DNA of 64,000 nucleotides from Paragonimus skrjabini miyazakii. Lineage: Eukaryota > Platyhelminthes > Trematoda > Plagiorchiida > Troglotrematidae. This document shows, in pieces, positions 11,551 through 22,995 of this stretch. The translations under genes and the position numbers were made by a program. Under the pieces are notes generated by a model. It was not told the origin of the DNA, did not search any database, and worked only from the letters and a program-made list of their open reading frames with translations. The stretch's first letter is position 1. Every line of letters starts with the position of its first letter. The stretch lies in assembly GCA_014338405.1 (NCBI GenBank), contig JTDE01002875.1, positions 5,336-69,335 of the forward strand. The letters run 5' to 3'.

Positions 11551-13379
11551 ATAAAAATCTCATTGTTTCTGTTTATCCGCCACCTTGCATTTTGTTTACA
11601 TTAAACTAGTTCGACGTCGCGATATTAAAATCAATATTACAGCACTTATTCGATGAGATATAGCTAAATTCACCATGCAATAAGTAGTACGGTCTGTTGT
11701 TTTTGACTCGTTTTCGAAATACAACCACATTAAATGACGACATCTGTAAAAGCTCCTGAACCATAACCATGCACCGGAATCAAGTGCTATCACCGTCACC
11801 ACGGTGGTTGTGCAGGTGAGGATACATACGAAACAAACAAAACGCACTGTATCAGATTGAACGAAGCCGTAGTTGCCACACCCACTACTGATACGACCGT
11901 GCATTCTATCGAAAGATGTCCTTCAATAAACAAATACAAACGAATGAGAAAATCATAACGGCCTAAAACTGCTGCTTCTTTGTGAAACGCCAAATAGTGT
12001 TATGTAGCGCGGACAGATCGACAAATTGTGTTCACAACGAAAGAAAGTGTGAAACTTTCGTCACTAGCTCAACAGGAGATTATGAATGGCGCATTTGAAA
12101 CGACACCCAAGCTCTCCTATCAGCATCTTACAATGTATGCCCCGCGGGTTGTGATGATTCCCGAGTTCTCCTATTTACGTATAGCGAGGTTGAGGAAAAA
12201 TATGGTTGCTTATTCCAAAATCTGACTGAATTTGCTGAAGAAAGTGACATTAAGCTGAAGCCAAAGGCGATAATACTGGTCACGAATTGGCTTCAGTCAA
12301 TGTTTACAGAAACCACCCGACGTATCTAACAAAATTTGCCCTTGTCAGTTTGACTGGAAGATCCAATTGAGCGGAATATATTCCGGATACAGCAATGACG
12401 AATAGATCAGCTTAACATGCCTCAGTTGTCTTGGAAACTGCCTAACAATGACACTTCAAAATCACTTAATGTTCCACAGCCAGAGTTCTAAGACGCCTGT
12501 AATTTGTTTTATTGGTAACAACTCACTCCTGATACGGAAACGTTTTCAGACCAGATGAACAAATCACTTGTAACTGGTCCACTGCTGTTCCAATAAACAG
12601 TGTATAACCGTGGATTATTACAGATTGTATGATAACTATAATTTGCCAGGGTTTCCACCGATTATGAGGTCTGTGCATGATTCTGCACAAACATTGTTCC
12701 TACCATATCTGAGGAAGTACGAAAAGAACAGTAGTAAGCGAACAGTCAAACTGAATGAACAATACATGGTGAACGGAGAACCAAGAATTTTAGCAGATGC
12801 CAGCAATCATGAAAACTGATCAATTATGGACCATCTTCGTAGCACTGCACAGAAAGTTTCACTTTAATAAAATACATTCGACTGAAGTTTATTCCCAAGT
12901 ATCGTAATTAATGTTTGTCAGGTACTGCGAAATTCTACTGTTGAGATTATCAGCTAGAGTTTTTAACTGATAAAATGCTAACTGTCAAGCATATAAACAG
13001 TACCTCTGGAATCGATAAATTGTTTGTGGCTGATCTGTATGTCATCAAGGTGCCACCACGGCCCCAGAATGGGCGGAGGGGTTTTGTAGGCAGTTGGTCC
13101 CGGTGACCACGACTGGCAGTCGATTCGGCCTTCCTGGATCTAATCAGCACAACGTAGGTTATGGAACCAAACCCACAATCTGTGAATAAGTGTCATAATG
13201 GTAACCCTGATGATTACCCACTAGAATATCGAATTGAATTCACCGGACTTACTTCCTTTAACTGCTGCACATTCGTTTTCCACGGTCTGAAGTAAATCGG
13301 CCAATTCGATTGACCTGCGAACTATCAACCACTCAATACGGACTCAGAAGAGCTTCTGCAAGTAGCAGATTCGAGTCCA
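11551..13379. other. Unassigned non-coding stretch
   Basis: Several short frames are present (12028..12225 and 12610..12819, both plus) but none has a motif or splice context I can defend. Confidence 0.45.
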
Positions 13380-13640
13380 CTTAATGAAAACCGACAAGTG
13401 AAGCAAACTGTGCACTTCTTCGCCGATGATCACTGAGACTGAATGCCTGCAGAAAAATAGTTCAGATTAAACACCAATCGTATTTAATCGCAGTCAGGTA
13501 GACTTTGGAACCAGCTGCCTTCGAAGAAAAACAGGAGACCCGAGTTTCCATCACAGCTCGTCATTAGAACACACCCTTGCCACGATTACGAGTTGAACTC
13601 CAGTACAGCTTTCAATATTATATCATCCGACAGAAAACAC
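13380..13640 (-). mobile_element. tRNA-derived SINE with degenerate hammerhead, minus strand
   Basis: Read on the minus strand, a B-box-like GGAGTTCAACTC (about 13590) is followed by GGCAAGGGTG, then ATGACGAGCTGTGATGGAAA (13545..13564) and CTCGGGTC. These correspond position by position to the B box, linker and hammerhead of the SINE at 56535..56870. The body GCAGCTGG..CCAAAGTCTAC..GACTGCGATT then follows. In the ribozyme core the first C of CUGANGA is A and stem I no longer pairs, so it should be inactive. The A box is not convincing in this copy. Confidence 0.65.
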
Positions 13641-15130
13641 CAGAAACATTCCAAGGTTTAGTCCAACCAAGCATGACCCATCATTTGTAATAAATGCGTG
13701 AACCAAACGGAATTAATTATTTTCGTCACTACAAAGGTACAAATTCCCTCACTGGCCTAGTGGATATAAGAACCTCTGTTGAAACGCTCTTAATGATGCA
13801 CATTCATGAGTGGTTTTAAAAAAGCAACTCATTGCATCAGTTTTTTAACATATTATTCGTCTAAAGTGAAGGCTGGATTTGCGAAACACCAATCGAGTTG
13901 AAGATCACAGTAACTACGAGATACAGAGAGTTCATACATAACAAAAAGAGAATGTGAATAGTTCACTGTGATACAACTGGTAATCATATGGGAAACCCAA
14001 ATGCTTGAATGAAAGCACAATTGTTTCGGACCGCATATACACACCAATCTCAACTCCCAGAGAAAGTGTAGTATTGTATACAAACGATTAGCAATCAATG
14101 TCGATACCGTACCTACGATAACTACAATGTAGCAATCGTTTGACGGAGTGGATGATACGATATGCGGACACAATGATTAACGCTGTTGTGGCGGGTTAAC
14201 AGCTTTTATCGTTACCACAAAACTGGAAAGTTCCCACCTAATGTACAAATGAATAGCGATGACGCAATACTGTGTGGTGGCTCGAAAGCTGCAAGCTAAG
14301 CAATGATGCAGATGGTACCGAGAGGATTAGAAAGATATATAGTGAGCACATCCAAATTCTCCTCCACAATGAAAACTAGATGCAATCAAATTAAGAACTC
14401 GAACATAACGCGAACGGCATTAGACAACCAACATTATCAAGCATGGATGTGATTTGACTTCTTGATCTATTGTTGAACAATTCAATTTCGCTCAGAAGAT
14501 GCGAATAGTTGCGATGGGTTTCTGTAAGGAGACAGTAGATGATGACAGCTCGAGCAAACTAGCATTGTTAACTTCGTTCACCAAATTCTATGCACACTGG
14601 CCGTCAGAGCCAGGGATAGAACAATGTCCACTGTGATAATGACGAGATACTGCAAACCGTCATAGAGATTTTATAAGTGGTCGTGAAATGAACTAACAAT
14701 ATGTATGTTAGTCAGGGGTTTAGGAAGAGCGGCTCATCATCGTACACACTCCCAGTTCGTGAAAAACGCTGGTAAGCTTAAAAGGCCTACATATTACGTC
14801 ATACGACGGACTACCAGTCATACTGTGAGTTGGAGCTTATGCGCAACGACCGTTATTATCTTAGGTTGAGAAGCCCCAAAAGTATACAGTATACGGGAAA
14901 TAGTAAATATCAACCTGATGTAAAAATCGTGAACTTAAATTCTCACTGAAACATTGCAGTGCCATTCTCATCACTAACGATCACATAGCAGAAATCACAG
15001 AACGATCAAGCATCAACACGGTCAAGTGTTATCATTGACTGAGTAACACTAAAGTGGTTCAGTCACTGATCAACGCCGTTCCATATGACACCGTGCTGTA
15101 CGTCATAACGTGCCTGTGTCTATATACTGG
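13641..15130. other. Unassigned DNA downstream of the host gene
   Basis: No gene recognised. A 106-codon minus-strand frame at 13853..14173 has no known motif. It lies beyond the likely end of the ANKRD11/12-like transcript. Confidence 0.45.
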
Positions 15131-15136
15131 TTTATT
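15131..15136 (-). promoter_or_regulatory. Candidate polyadenylation signal of the ANKRD11/12-like gene
   Basis: AATAAA on the minus strand, 514 bp downstream of the stop codon at 15650..15652. I saw no nearer AATAAA in between. It sits in an A/T homopolymer stretch, so the assignment is tentative. Confidence 0.35.
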
Positions 15137-15649
15137 TTTTTTTAATAAAAAAAAACTAAACCCGTTGTCACCACGACCATCGCATTGTATCCAAATGTAA
15201 ACAAATGCATTTAAAAAAATAATTACTTAACGAATCCAAGCTATCTGCGAGACCACTCTCGATGGAAAGCTGGCTTTCAGCCTGAACGTATGAAAAAGCG
15301 AACTAAACATATCGATTATACCAGACAGAACTTGAAAGGAAAACAATGTCTCACATCGAAACAAGTGAAGCCATTCGAAATGTACAACTACTAAACTACG
15401 TGGACAACCAGATACCGTATTGTAATCAATGCGATTAGCAGGAGCTACCGGAATCGCCTTAAGAACAGCACAGAACAAGACATGAAAGTATCGCATACAC
15501 ATCGAACTTTCAGTCAAGAAAACACCAAGTCATCTAGGAGAACGTAGCAAAACAATTTACTATAGAAGCAAATAAGGATAATAGTGTATAGTCTGTAGGA
15601 GATATGTACAGAGACCGACACCGAATACACAGGAGGAGAAGAGTTGCGA

Positions 15650-15850
15650 TTAGCTGGCCGGCTGATCGTGGGGGAACAGAAGGAAGTCGTTTGGAACGTG
15701 AATGAGTGGTACGTGACTGGCAGGAATATCACGGAATACATCTGCGCTATAGTCGTATAACTGTGATTCCTTCAGTTTCATTTCCCAATCCAACCGCTGA
15801 ACCATCATCAACGACTCGGCTTCATGCAACTGGCGACACAGAAGTTCTTT
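15650..15850 (-). CDS. ANKRD11/12: ANKRD11/12-like gene, terminal coding exon (exon 7 of those found)
   Basis: 201 bp, phase 0, 66 codons plus TAA at 15650..15652. The acceptor is TTTCTGTTATAG with a pyrimidine-rich run before it. The protein starts KELLCRQLHEAESLMMVQRL, followed by DWEMKLKESQ, and ends SHVPLIHVPNDFLLFPHDQP plus AS. Vertebrate ANKRD11/12 end with CLLMRQQHEAAALNAVQR, then EWQLK, then FYVPMVDVNDDFVLLPA (recalled, not searched), so the order, spacing and stop position agree. In vertebrates this region belongs to large nuclear co-regulators that bind p160 coactivators and histone deacetylases. What the domain does in a flatworm is inference. It follows exon 6 (18616..18702) across a 2765-bp intron. 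Confidence 0.9.
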   Translation of the reverse strand, partial: KELLCRQLHEAESLMMVQRLDWEMKLKESQLYDYSADVFRDIPASHVPLIHVPNDFLLFPHDQPAS

Positions 15851-17300
15851 CTATAACAGAAACACAATGGGGGTTCAAGTAAAAACCATAGAATGCAGCC
15901 TTCTAAGCTACGGTGAATATGCACTTGGCACTAGGACATGTTATTCGAATTTGGTATCGTGTACTCTGAGTGCGAATACAAAAACCTGATACCGAGTATA
16001 CTACAATTAGTAGACAGATACTTGGAGGCAAGGAACATGGTGGCTGAAAGACGTTTGCACAGTTGCACATGTGGGACCAGAAAATAACTCGATCACGCAA
16101 ATTAGGACTGGTAACTACTGACCAGTACCAAGCAGAACACAAAAATGTACTTTAAAACCACGCAGACGAATAACGTGCTTTTTAGCCGTGCTGATAACAA
16201 AGAAAGATTAAAAAATCTAGCCTAATGAAAAGATATAATAATGACATGAATCAACAAGTAAACGTCCCGGGTTGTTCGAAGTTAGGCAAGATGTTTGTCG
16301 TATTTATACAGCCGTCAACAGAAGGTTCACACAATTGGATGCACGAGCAGTCCAATGTAACTGGCGGAGGTCGTATCAGATTTACAGCGTCGACATTTGG
16401 TAGGGATTTAGTAAAAAAAAACTCAGTTTCATACAAGATAAGTGTTAATGGATTACTTTTTGTGACAGCAGAGACAATATTCGTTCTCTGGATGCTCAAA
16501 CGTTTGGTGTAATTCTTGTCTATTCACTTAAACTTGAAATTTCAATTCATTCAATTGAGTTTTACCTCCAATCACGGTTCTAGACAAATATCGAAATAAT
16601 CGGTATGATTACAATTCACCTATGGCCCTACAATTGCGTTAGTATACACATTAGATGGGACGGCGAAAGTAGGGGAAATATTGACCAGATGAATTTAGTA
16701 CGGCAATACGGAAATGATAAGAAAAAGGTGAAAACCACCTATCAAACTGCGTTACAGATCAAGAAGATACGTACATCCGACAAGAGGAGACCTGTAAATA
16801 TTTCTGATTACCTGCTAAAGACAAACGACTGACAATAGATTTTGTGAGACGCACCATTGTGATACTAAATAGTGCCTACACCTTTCTCCAAAGTACAGGC
16901 AAGAGTGTTTCAGTGTAAACGCGCCTAATTCGGGCGTGAATACAAGGATTAAAACGAAGTCTTTTAGTCGATTATTAGTTGGATGGATGAAAACAAAATT
17001 CAGGTGGAGAATGTCCCGACGTCAGAACTTGTTTGACAACACTCTGATGAGGCATGTCATGCAAGGTGTAACCTAACGAACACATAAATTCGGAAATGAA
17101 GCTCTCACAGTTCAAAGTTGCATTTGTGAGGGCAAATTGCAATCCCTGCATTTAATGAGAGAAATGCTGTCCGAACAGAAGTATTCGGAGTTTTGTCAAT
17201 TGCACCACCGTGAATCACTCGAGATAGGACGGGTAATCTTCCAACATAAGAACGATCACTACTTCTCATTCTGACAGAATGACAAGCCTGTTGGCTGCAA

Positions 17301-17323
17301 TACCCTCAGTTTTACTGAGGGTA
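17301..17323. repeat. Perfect 9-bp stem, 5-nt loop hairpin
   Basis: TACCCTCAG, loop TTTTA, CTGAGGGTA. It stands 21 bp from the ATG-repeat tail of a LINE-B remnant. Function unknown. Confidence 0.55.
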
Positions 17324-17344
17324 CCCGAATCCCCTGACGGAGAA

Positions 17345-17406
17345 CATCATCATCATCATAACAACCATGGGCCTGACCAAAAGTTACTGTGGCTCGGGCC
17401 GCCGGA
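17345..17406 (-). mobile_element. Extreme 3' end of LINE-B with (ATG)5 tail
   Basis: The plus strand reads (CAT)5 followed by AACAACCATGGGCCTGACC and GTGGCTCGGGCCGCC. The same string follows the CAT repeat at 26565 and, in reverse orientation, ends the LINE-B fragment at 39195..39535. Only about 60 bp remain, so this is a strongly 5'-truncated insertion, or the tail of a SINE that shares the LINE-B 3' end. Confidence 0.75.
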
Positions 17407-18615
17407 CGAAGAACGGTTTCGGAAATACATTTTCAAAGAAAGTAGGATTTAAATAACTCAGTTGTGAAAGTTTTACGTAAGATTGGGCCAGTTTTTGTAC
17501 AATATGCTTAAAAGAATAGCAGAAGTTATCACAACAAAAGCGACAACTTTCGCCATTAAATGATCTGGTCACAAATTTAACTTAATAAGGTACCAAGCGT
17601 TTGAGCCTCCGAAAGACAGATGTTGCCCTTTTTGAGGAAAAAATATTTTTACCGTTTAAATTGAAAATTTTATTGCCTAAAACATAGCAGACCTCCTTTG
17701 CTACTGTCCTAAAAAATATCAACACCGTAAGTAAAGTACAAACATACCAACCTTTGTCGGGTTGGTCATACAAATAATTACACCGGACTTTTGTTGACGA
17801 CCGTATGCATTAATCTCAGTTCCTTGGGATTCGACTGGAAAACAGAATTGACAAAAGAACACCAACGTGGAGAATGCAGTTCTCATGATGAAACATCATG
17901 CACATAGTTTCACTGATTGGGCAAGTTATGGAATATAGAAAACCGAGACAAAGGCGCATACGTCGTATGCGGTAAAGTAATACGTGTGCGAGTGAGCAAT
18001 GGTTAAACGCTGAAAGTGTAGGCAAATGTATTCATACCCAGATGATCGAAAACAGATCGAATGAACACCTGTCGTCGATTATCTCATATCCTAAACAACC
18101 TCAATCCCTATGGGCCACTTGAATTCGAAGGCCATACATGTGTGTTTGCGTCTCCTCAACGTTGACTATCGCTGTTTTTCCCCTCACAAGAAGTCCTGCT
18201 CGAAAAAACATGCGAGACTACTTCCTAACTGTGTGTCAGCTTTCGAAAATGGACCAAACAGACTCTTGATGATACGGTGAAATCCATAAGAAGGAGAGAA
18301 CGAAATGAAACTTACAGATGGGAGTTGGAGCAATATGTATGCGACAGTGAAAAATGTTTGTGGAATAGAAAACTTGAAAATATCAACCTACGTTCGAATC
18401 AAGCAAATCAGCTCGATTGCACAAGAAAAATTTCACTGTCATATCCGGCTTTATGAAATTGTGTAGCCAAAGTGAATTGTAGATAAAAGAAGCTTAATGC
18501 AAAATGAAATGCGGAAACCACCAAACTGCGGACGTCCAGACAAAAGCTGTATGATGGGGAAACCATTGAAAAACATGAGCACTTCGAAAAACTATGCCAA
18601 AACGATTGGCCTTAC

Positions 18616-18702
18616 CTTTTCTCGCTGGAAGGTGGCTCGGATATCTTCTAGCCATCCAATAAAGGTACGTTGTGTGAATCGGTCTCGAACGCTTTCTTCA
18701 TC
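18616..18702 (-). CDS. ANKRD11/12: ANKRD11/12-like gene, exon 6
   Basis: 87 bp, 29 codons, phase 0 at both ends. Donor AAAAG/GTAAGG, acceptor GCAAGCAG/GATG. It encodes DEESVRDRFTQRTFIGWLED followed by IRATFQREK. The vertebrate ANKRD11/12 counterpart is KSVRDRFNARQFISWLQDVD (recalled), so this is the most strongly conserved block seen here. It joins directly to KELLCRQLHEAES of the terminal exon, just as the family sequence requires. The exon is missed by simple open-frame listing because it is short and on the strand opposite to a longer random frame. Confidence 0.9.
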
Positions 18703-19117
18703 CTGCTTGCGTACGGTCACGTGAACGTAATGAAATCAACAAAAAAAGAGCAAAAAACGAATAATACATACACAAAATATCACGAATGATTTGGCAGTAG
18801 TGTGTCAACTAGTATCGTATCGTAAAGGATGTTAAGAAAATGTTAGGATAGAAAATAGAACAGTGAACTGCAAAAGCTATTGTCCGAATGATTTAATTAC
18901 ACCAAGAGGATACTTCAAAATATATACACGCAATTTTTAGGCAGAAACAAGGGAACGTGACAACAGAAAAACGTTTGTTGGAATTCAGAATGAGAACATA
19001 TGAAGCTTAGCGCTGAACATCACAAACTGAACAAAAGCAGACCTTAGACCTACAAGCCTTTCAAGAAAAGAGGCCTGCGAAAAACACCGGGTAAGCAGAG
19101 CATTTAAGCTAGAAAAA
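18703..19117 (-). other. Start of the large intron between exons 5 and 6
   Basis: This intron is 11,196 bp (18703..29898). Its first 415 bp on the left side hold nothing I recognise. The rest is mostly LINE-A and LINE-B copies, all but one segment lying in the same orientation as the gene. Confidence 0.6.
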
Positions 19118-19415
19118 TGCATGTCATCAACATTATCAACTTCAAAGATAGCAACACATTAGTTGTTCAAACTAGTACATAAACGTGAGGAAAAATGAAA
19201 GCCTGAGCTATGAAAAAACGATGAACCAATTAGGAAACAACTATATCTACTATCAAACTGTTCACAACCAAAGTGCCTATATTTTTCAAACAACCGAGTT
19301 ATAAGTGGAAATAAACTGCCAAGCGGCAAGACAGCTTCGTTACGGTGTTCACTACCCAGCGTCAATAAAGACATTTACTTCGCGGTCAACTCGGACAAAC
19401 AACAACATTCACGCC

Positions 19416-19547
19416 NNNNNNNNNNNNNNNNNNNNNNNNNNNNNNNNNNNNNNNNNNNNNNNNNNNNNNNNNNNNNNNNNNNNNNNNNNNNNNNNNNNNN
19501 NNNNNNNNNNNNNNNNNNNNNNNNNNNNNNNNNNNNNNNNNNNNNNN
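19416..19547. other. Assembly gap (132 N)
   Basis: A run of N falls in the 3' part of LINE-A copy 1, between the conserved 3' UTR and the C-terminal coding region. True length is unknown. Confidence 1.
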
Positions 19548-20008
19548 ACAACTTCGTTTTTCCACTCTGGGTTACCATCTGTCCACCTTGCACCTTACAC
19601 CAGTCGGTCGCAGTCTCGGCAAAGAGTGATCGGTGTAGTAGACGGCTAGCTGACATCTTTAATACATAGTCAGGCCATCTAAGTCTGTGCAAATATAAAA
19701 GCTGAAGAAACGAACTCGCTTGGAATTCACTACCAGATACCCGCTTCCAAAACCTCTTCGTTGCTTACTCGACGGTGCCATCCAAGGCGAGCGATCGGAA
19801 GCAGACATTAGTGATCAAATACCTGAAAACGGTTAACTTTTTCTACCCTGTATAGTATATAGCTGTATAGTAATACAGCTTTTGAGCCTCAGAGGGATGC
19901 CTCTCTGTCACCAGAGGTGTCCCAAATTGGTGAATACCGCCGTAGCCTTAGAGATACGCGGTTCTATTTCATTTCCTATACCTGCATCGCCGCAGATGCA
20001 GCTTCCTA

Positions 20009-20495
20009 TCGGGGAAGAATCCAATTCCCCGAAAATATCGTTTTATTTGCCTTTGGAAAGGCCTAACTCATTACTGTTTGAAGTGACCCTTAGTCGACAC
20101 TGTCATGTGCCACTTCACCCTTCACGAGTGTTCTCAACCTTTGTGCCAATTTCTGGCATTCCGCCTATATGTTCGTCCTTTAATTGGAGCACCACTGTAC
20201 TGTCAGGATTTCTGTTCGTTTCACCTTCTGACCTTGTTATCTGATTGGTCACAAACCCCTTAGCTATGATCTAGTTTGTGGCCGTGTTGTCTTCGGACTG
20301 AGTAATTCTGTCCCGAGGCCAGCCTTTTTGTGTTCATGCGTTAGCTTCGGGTGGTTGAGTTGGCCGGGATCATATAAATTAGTCGTGTATACTCCGTAGT
20401 CCGTTGTTCATTACCGTTGACCGACGTTTCGTTATCCGCCGTTTCATTGAACGTTATTCTGTTATCTGTTTACGCGTTCGTACGCCGTAGATCCA
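20009..20495. mobile_element. Insertion in LINE-A copy 1, possibly an LTR-element fragment
   Basis: LINE-A copies 2 and 3 run straight from GCTGATG.ATCTT to TATAAACCGGTC, but copy 1 has about 480 bp between these points. The insert begins with a perfect 8-bp inverted repeat (TCGGGGAA..TTCCCCGA, 20009..20032). At 20201 there is TGTCAGGATTTCTGTTC, which resembles the start of a retrotransposon LTR, after a purine-rich GGAGCACCACTG. A TATA-like CATATAAATT lies at about 20371. I could not fix a TG..CA end or a clear target duplication, so solo LTR or LTR fragment is only a suggestion. Confidence 0.45.
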
Positions 20496-22715
20496 GTTCC
20501 GAATTACACAAACCGGTCAATAATCTTCATAACTTCATTATCCAACATGAAATCTACGTAATCACAGCAGGCTTGGAGAATCACTTTGGATTGAGGTTAC
20601 AAAGCGCATTCTGAAATATTTAGCGGAGCACGAAATGGCTTCCAGCATTATCTATGCTGCATGGAAATTGTCAAATAGCAACATCTAATCATCAGCATAA
20701 TCAAGGTCAGTCTTCCATTTGATAAGAATCGCAAGCCAGCATCTTTTCTGTACCGCATACAGTCCTGTATTATTTCGTCGATGGCAAATTTGAACAAAAT
20801 CGATGGAAATGGACATAGTTGGCGTACGCCGCACCTGGCACTGAAACTGTCAGGTAGTTCACCATAAACCCTAATCTGAGCTACAGTATGGGAATAAAGC
20901 GCCGATAGTATGTTCACCTAATTTTTCGGTACACCTCCGTGTTTAAGTGAATCTAGAAGTGTAGATCGATTCACTGAATGAAAGGCGCCTCTGTAGTCTA
21001 GTAAAAACGGCAACTTCTAGCTAGCAGTACGTCCGATGCCGCTTCAGAAATTGGAAGATAGTAAGAGACTGATCAATACATCCTCGTACATGGCGAAACT
21101 CAGTCTGTCCTTCCTTAATGTCTATCTCCCGAGCAGCGGCGAGTCGACGAAATATAACGTAAGTCAAAACTCTCGTTATGATTAGGATCAAGATAACCTC
21201 CCTATAGTTTCCACAATAACCCCTGGTCATTTTCCTTAATATGGGATCTACTATGGAAAACTATTCTCAACAGAGAGAGATGGCCTCCGCTGTAAATACG
21301 AGTTGAAACAACAGAGTCAAGACTTCTAGCAAGGCTTCTTCATCGTCTTTGAAAGACGTCGGCAAGGTCATCTTGGCCAGCAGCTCCAATGCGTTTGAGG
21401 ACGGAAATGTAATAGCGGACCACCATTTGGGTGATTGGTTCTAAATCTACCGACCAGCTTACTACGCTGCAGATTTCCCGTGGTAAAACGTCAAGAGGGG
21501 GCCGGTTAAAACGGTGATTGAACCGTCCTATCGAGCGGTTCGATCTTTTGGACTTAACATAGATGGGTGTTTCTTCTGCCTCGTTGGTAGCTTCGCTGAC
21601 AAAAGAACACCACTTAGCAAGCACGTGAGCCTGCTGGTGTTTCATGAAGCAAAAGCGGTTTCCATTTTCCTAGCTTGCTCCGCTGACGGCGCATCGCGAT
21701 TTATGAGCAGGCGACGGGTACCCTTCTCAGATTTGTTACATGAACTTGAAGAGGGAACATTCCGTCTGGAATCCGACAACGCTGTAGACCTCTCTGAGAT
21801 TCAGTGTTTGTATAACTTACGAACCGCCGTGCTACATGCTACAGTACCTGCTTCGTGAATGGCCTATGGGATTTGGGTCCACTAGTTATTAAGTTTTTCT
21901 GGACTGGAACTGCTAATTTTGCACTTCAGGCTAGTCTGGTATTTACCGCTTGTCTGGCCAGTTTCTCAATAGCCAGGTGTTGTAATCGGTGGGGTCGTTT
22001 TCCAGCGAGATGAACGCCGAAACGATAACGTGTCAACACAGATATGGACGCTAATAAAAACGACAGTCCTGAATCAAACTACATCACCTATAACTAACAG
22101 CTATGTGGTTTATCTGAGACTGTGCCTGATTCAGAGAAGGAGGGCGATAACTATAACAATGACGTACAAGATGTCCAAAATTAAGGTTGGTTAAAGTAGC
22201 TTATGCCCAGCGCACACTTGTAACAGCTACTCGCCATAATCCGAGCGATATGATTCTACTCCAAACCTACCACCTAAACGATACTTGGCCTCAGTAATGC
22301 GGTTGACTCGATTAAAATAACTAACAGAACCACGTATCGGCCAGATCTGAATTAAAGGCATCATCAACACGGAAGTCCCTACAGTCAGTTGGAGCATAAG
22401 CAGATACAATGAAAATATATTTGAAAGTTTTGCTTCTAGAACTGGCCTTAGTAGAACTTGTCAAGTGGACAGCATAAGGTTTAAGGCTAACAGGAAACTA
22501 ATCTACCAATTCGGCAGAGGTCGTCGTGCTGAGGATTATACCTACACACCAGCCTGACCGGTAGAAGCAGCCGTTGAGTCACCTGAAGTGTATAACTAGT
22601 ATCAGGTAGACAGTGCGGATGTTGTCAGTTTCATACGCTGGCTACTGTCCTGGATTCCAGTCTCAGAAATGCATGAGACATCGACATTCAATGAGTCTAA
22701 AGTTCGTGTGAGACT

Positions 22716-22995
22716 GAAAAGTCTACCGCAGTGCGATACCTGCGATCAATTGTGAGTGATGTTCAAATTGTATAAGACCTGAAGCCCCTACGACTCAGCA
22801 GTAGGCGAAATATTGATCAACACGTTAATGACTTCAACGATTTCAATGTGAAGATAATTCTTAGTCATGGGGTCACTGATCGGAGCTAACAGGACAGTTA
22901 CTGTGTTTCCCCTCGAGGCGATCTGGCAAATTGAGCACCGCTAAGAAGCGAATGTGGCTGAACGTTGGCATAGGATGAACAAATCGTCTCTCATG
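22716..22995 (+). mobile_element. SINE-containing insertion in LINE-A copy 1
   Basis: About 280 bp absent from LINE-A copy 2 at the same place. The flanks read TCGTGTGAG on the left and TCATGTGAG on the right, while copy 2 has one CGTGCGAG, so a 9-bp target duplication with one change is likely. 22716..22875 matches the SINE body in plus orientation (ACTGAAAAGTCTACCGCAGTGCGATACCTGCGATCAATTG, given here as alignment to 56590..56730 minus, with the TGACTTCAACGATTTC tail part). The last 120 bp are not assigned. The tRNA head and ribozyme are missing. Confidence 0.6.

Larger units (their letters stand above)
15851..18615 (-). other. Intron between exons 6 and 7 of the ANKRD11/12-like gene
   Basis: 2765 bp with GTAAGG donor and TATAG acceptor. 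It contains a perfect 9-bp hairpin at 17301..17323 and a 62-bp LINE-B 3' end at 17345..17406. No other gene is seen. Confidence 0.75.

Noticed and set aside
12610..12819. Plus frame MDYYRLYDNYNLPGFPP, considered as an exon
   Set aside because: AG acceptor is possible but no usable donor and no neighbouring exon in phase.
17816..18025. Candidate for exon 7 of the ANKRD11/12-like gene (TMCMMFHHEN on minus)
   Set aside because: No acceptor and poor match; the exon at 15650..15850 fits phase, splice site, motif and stop.
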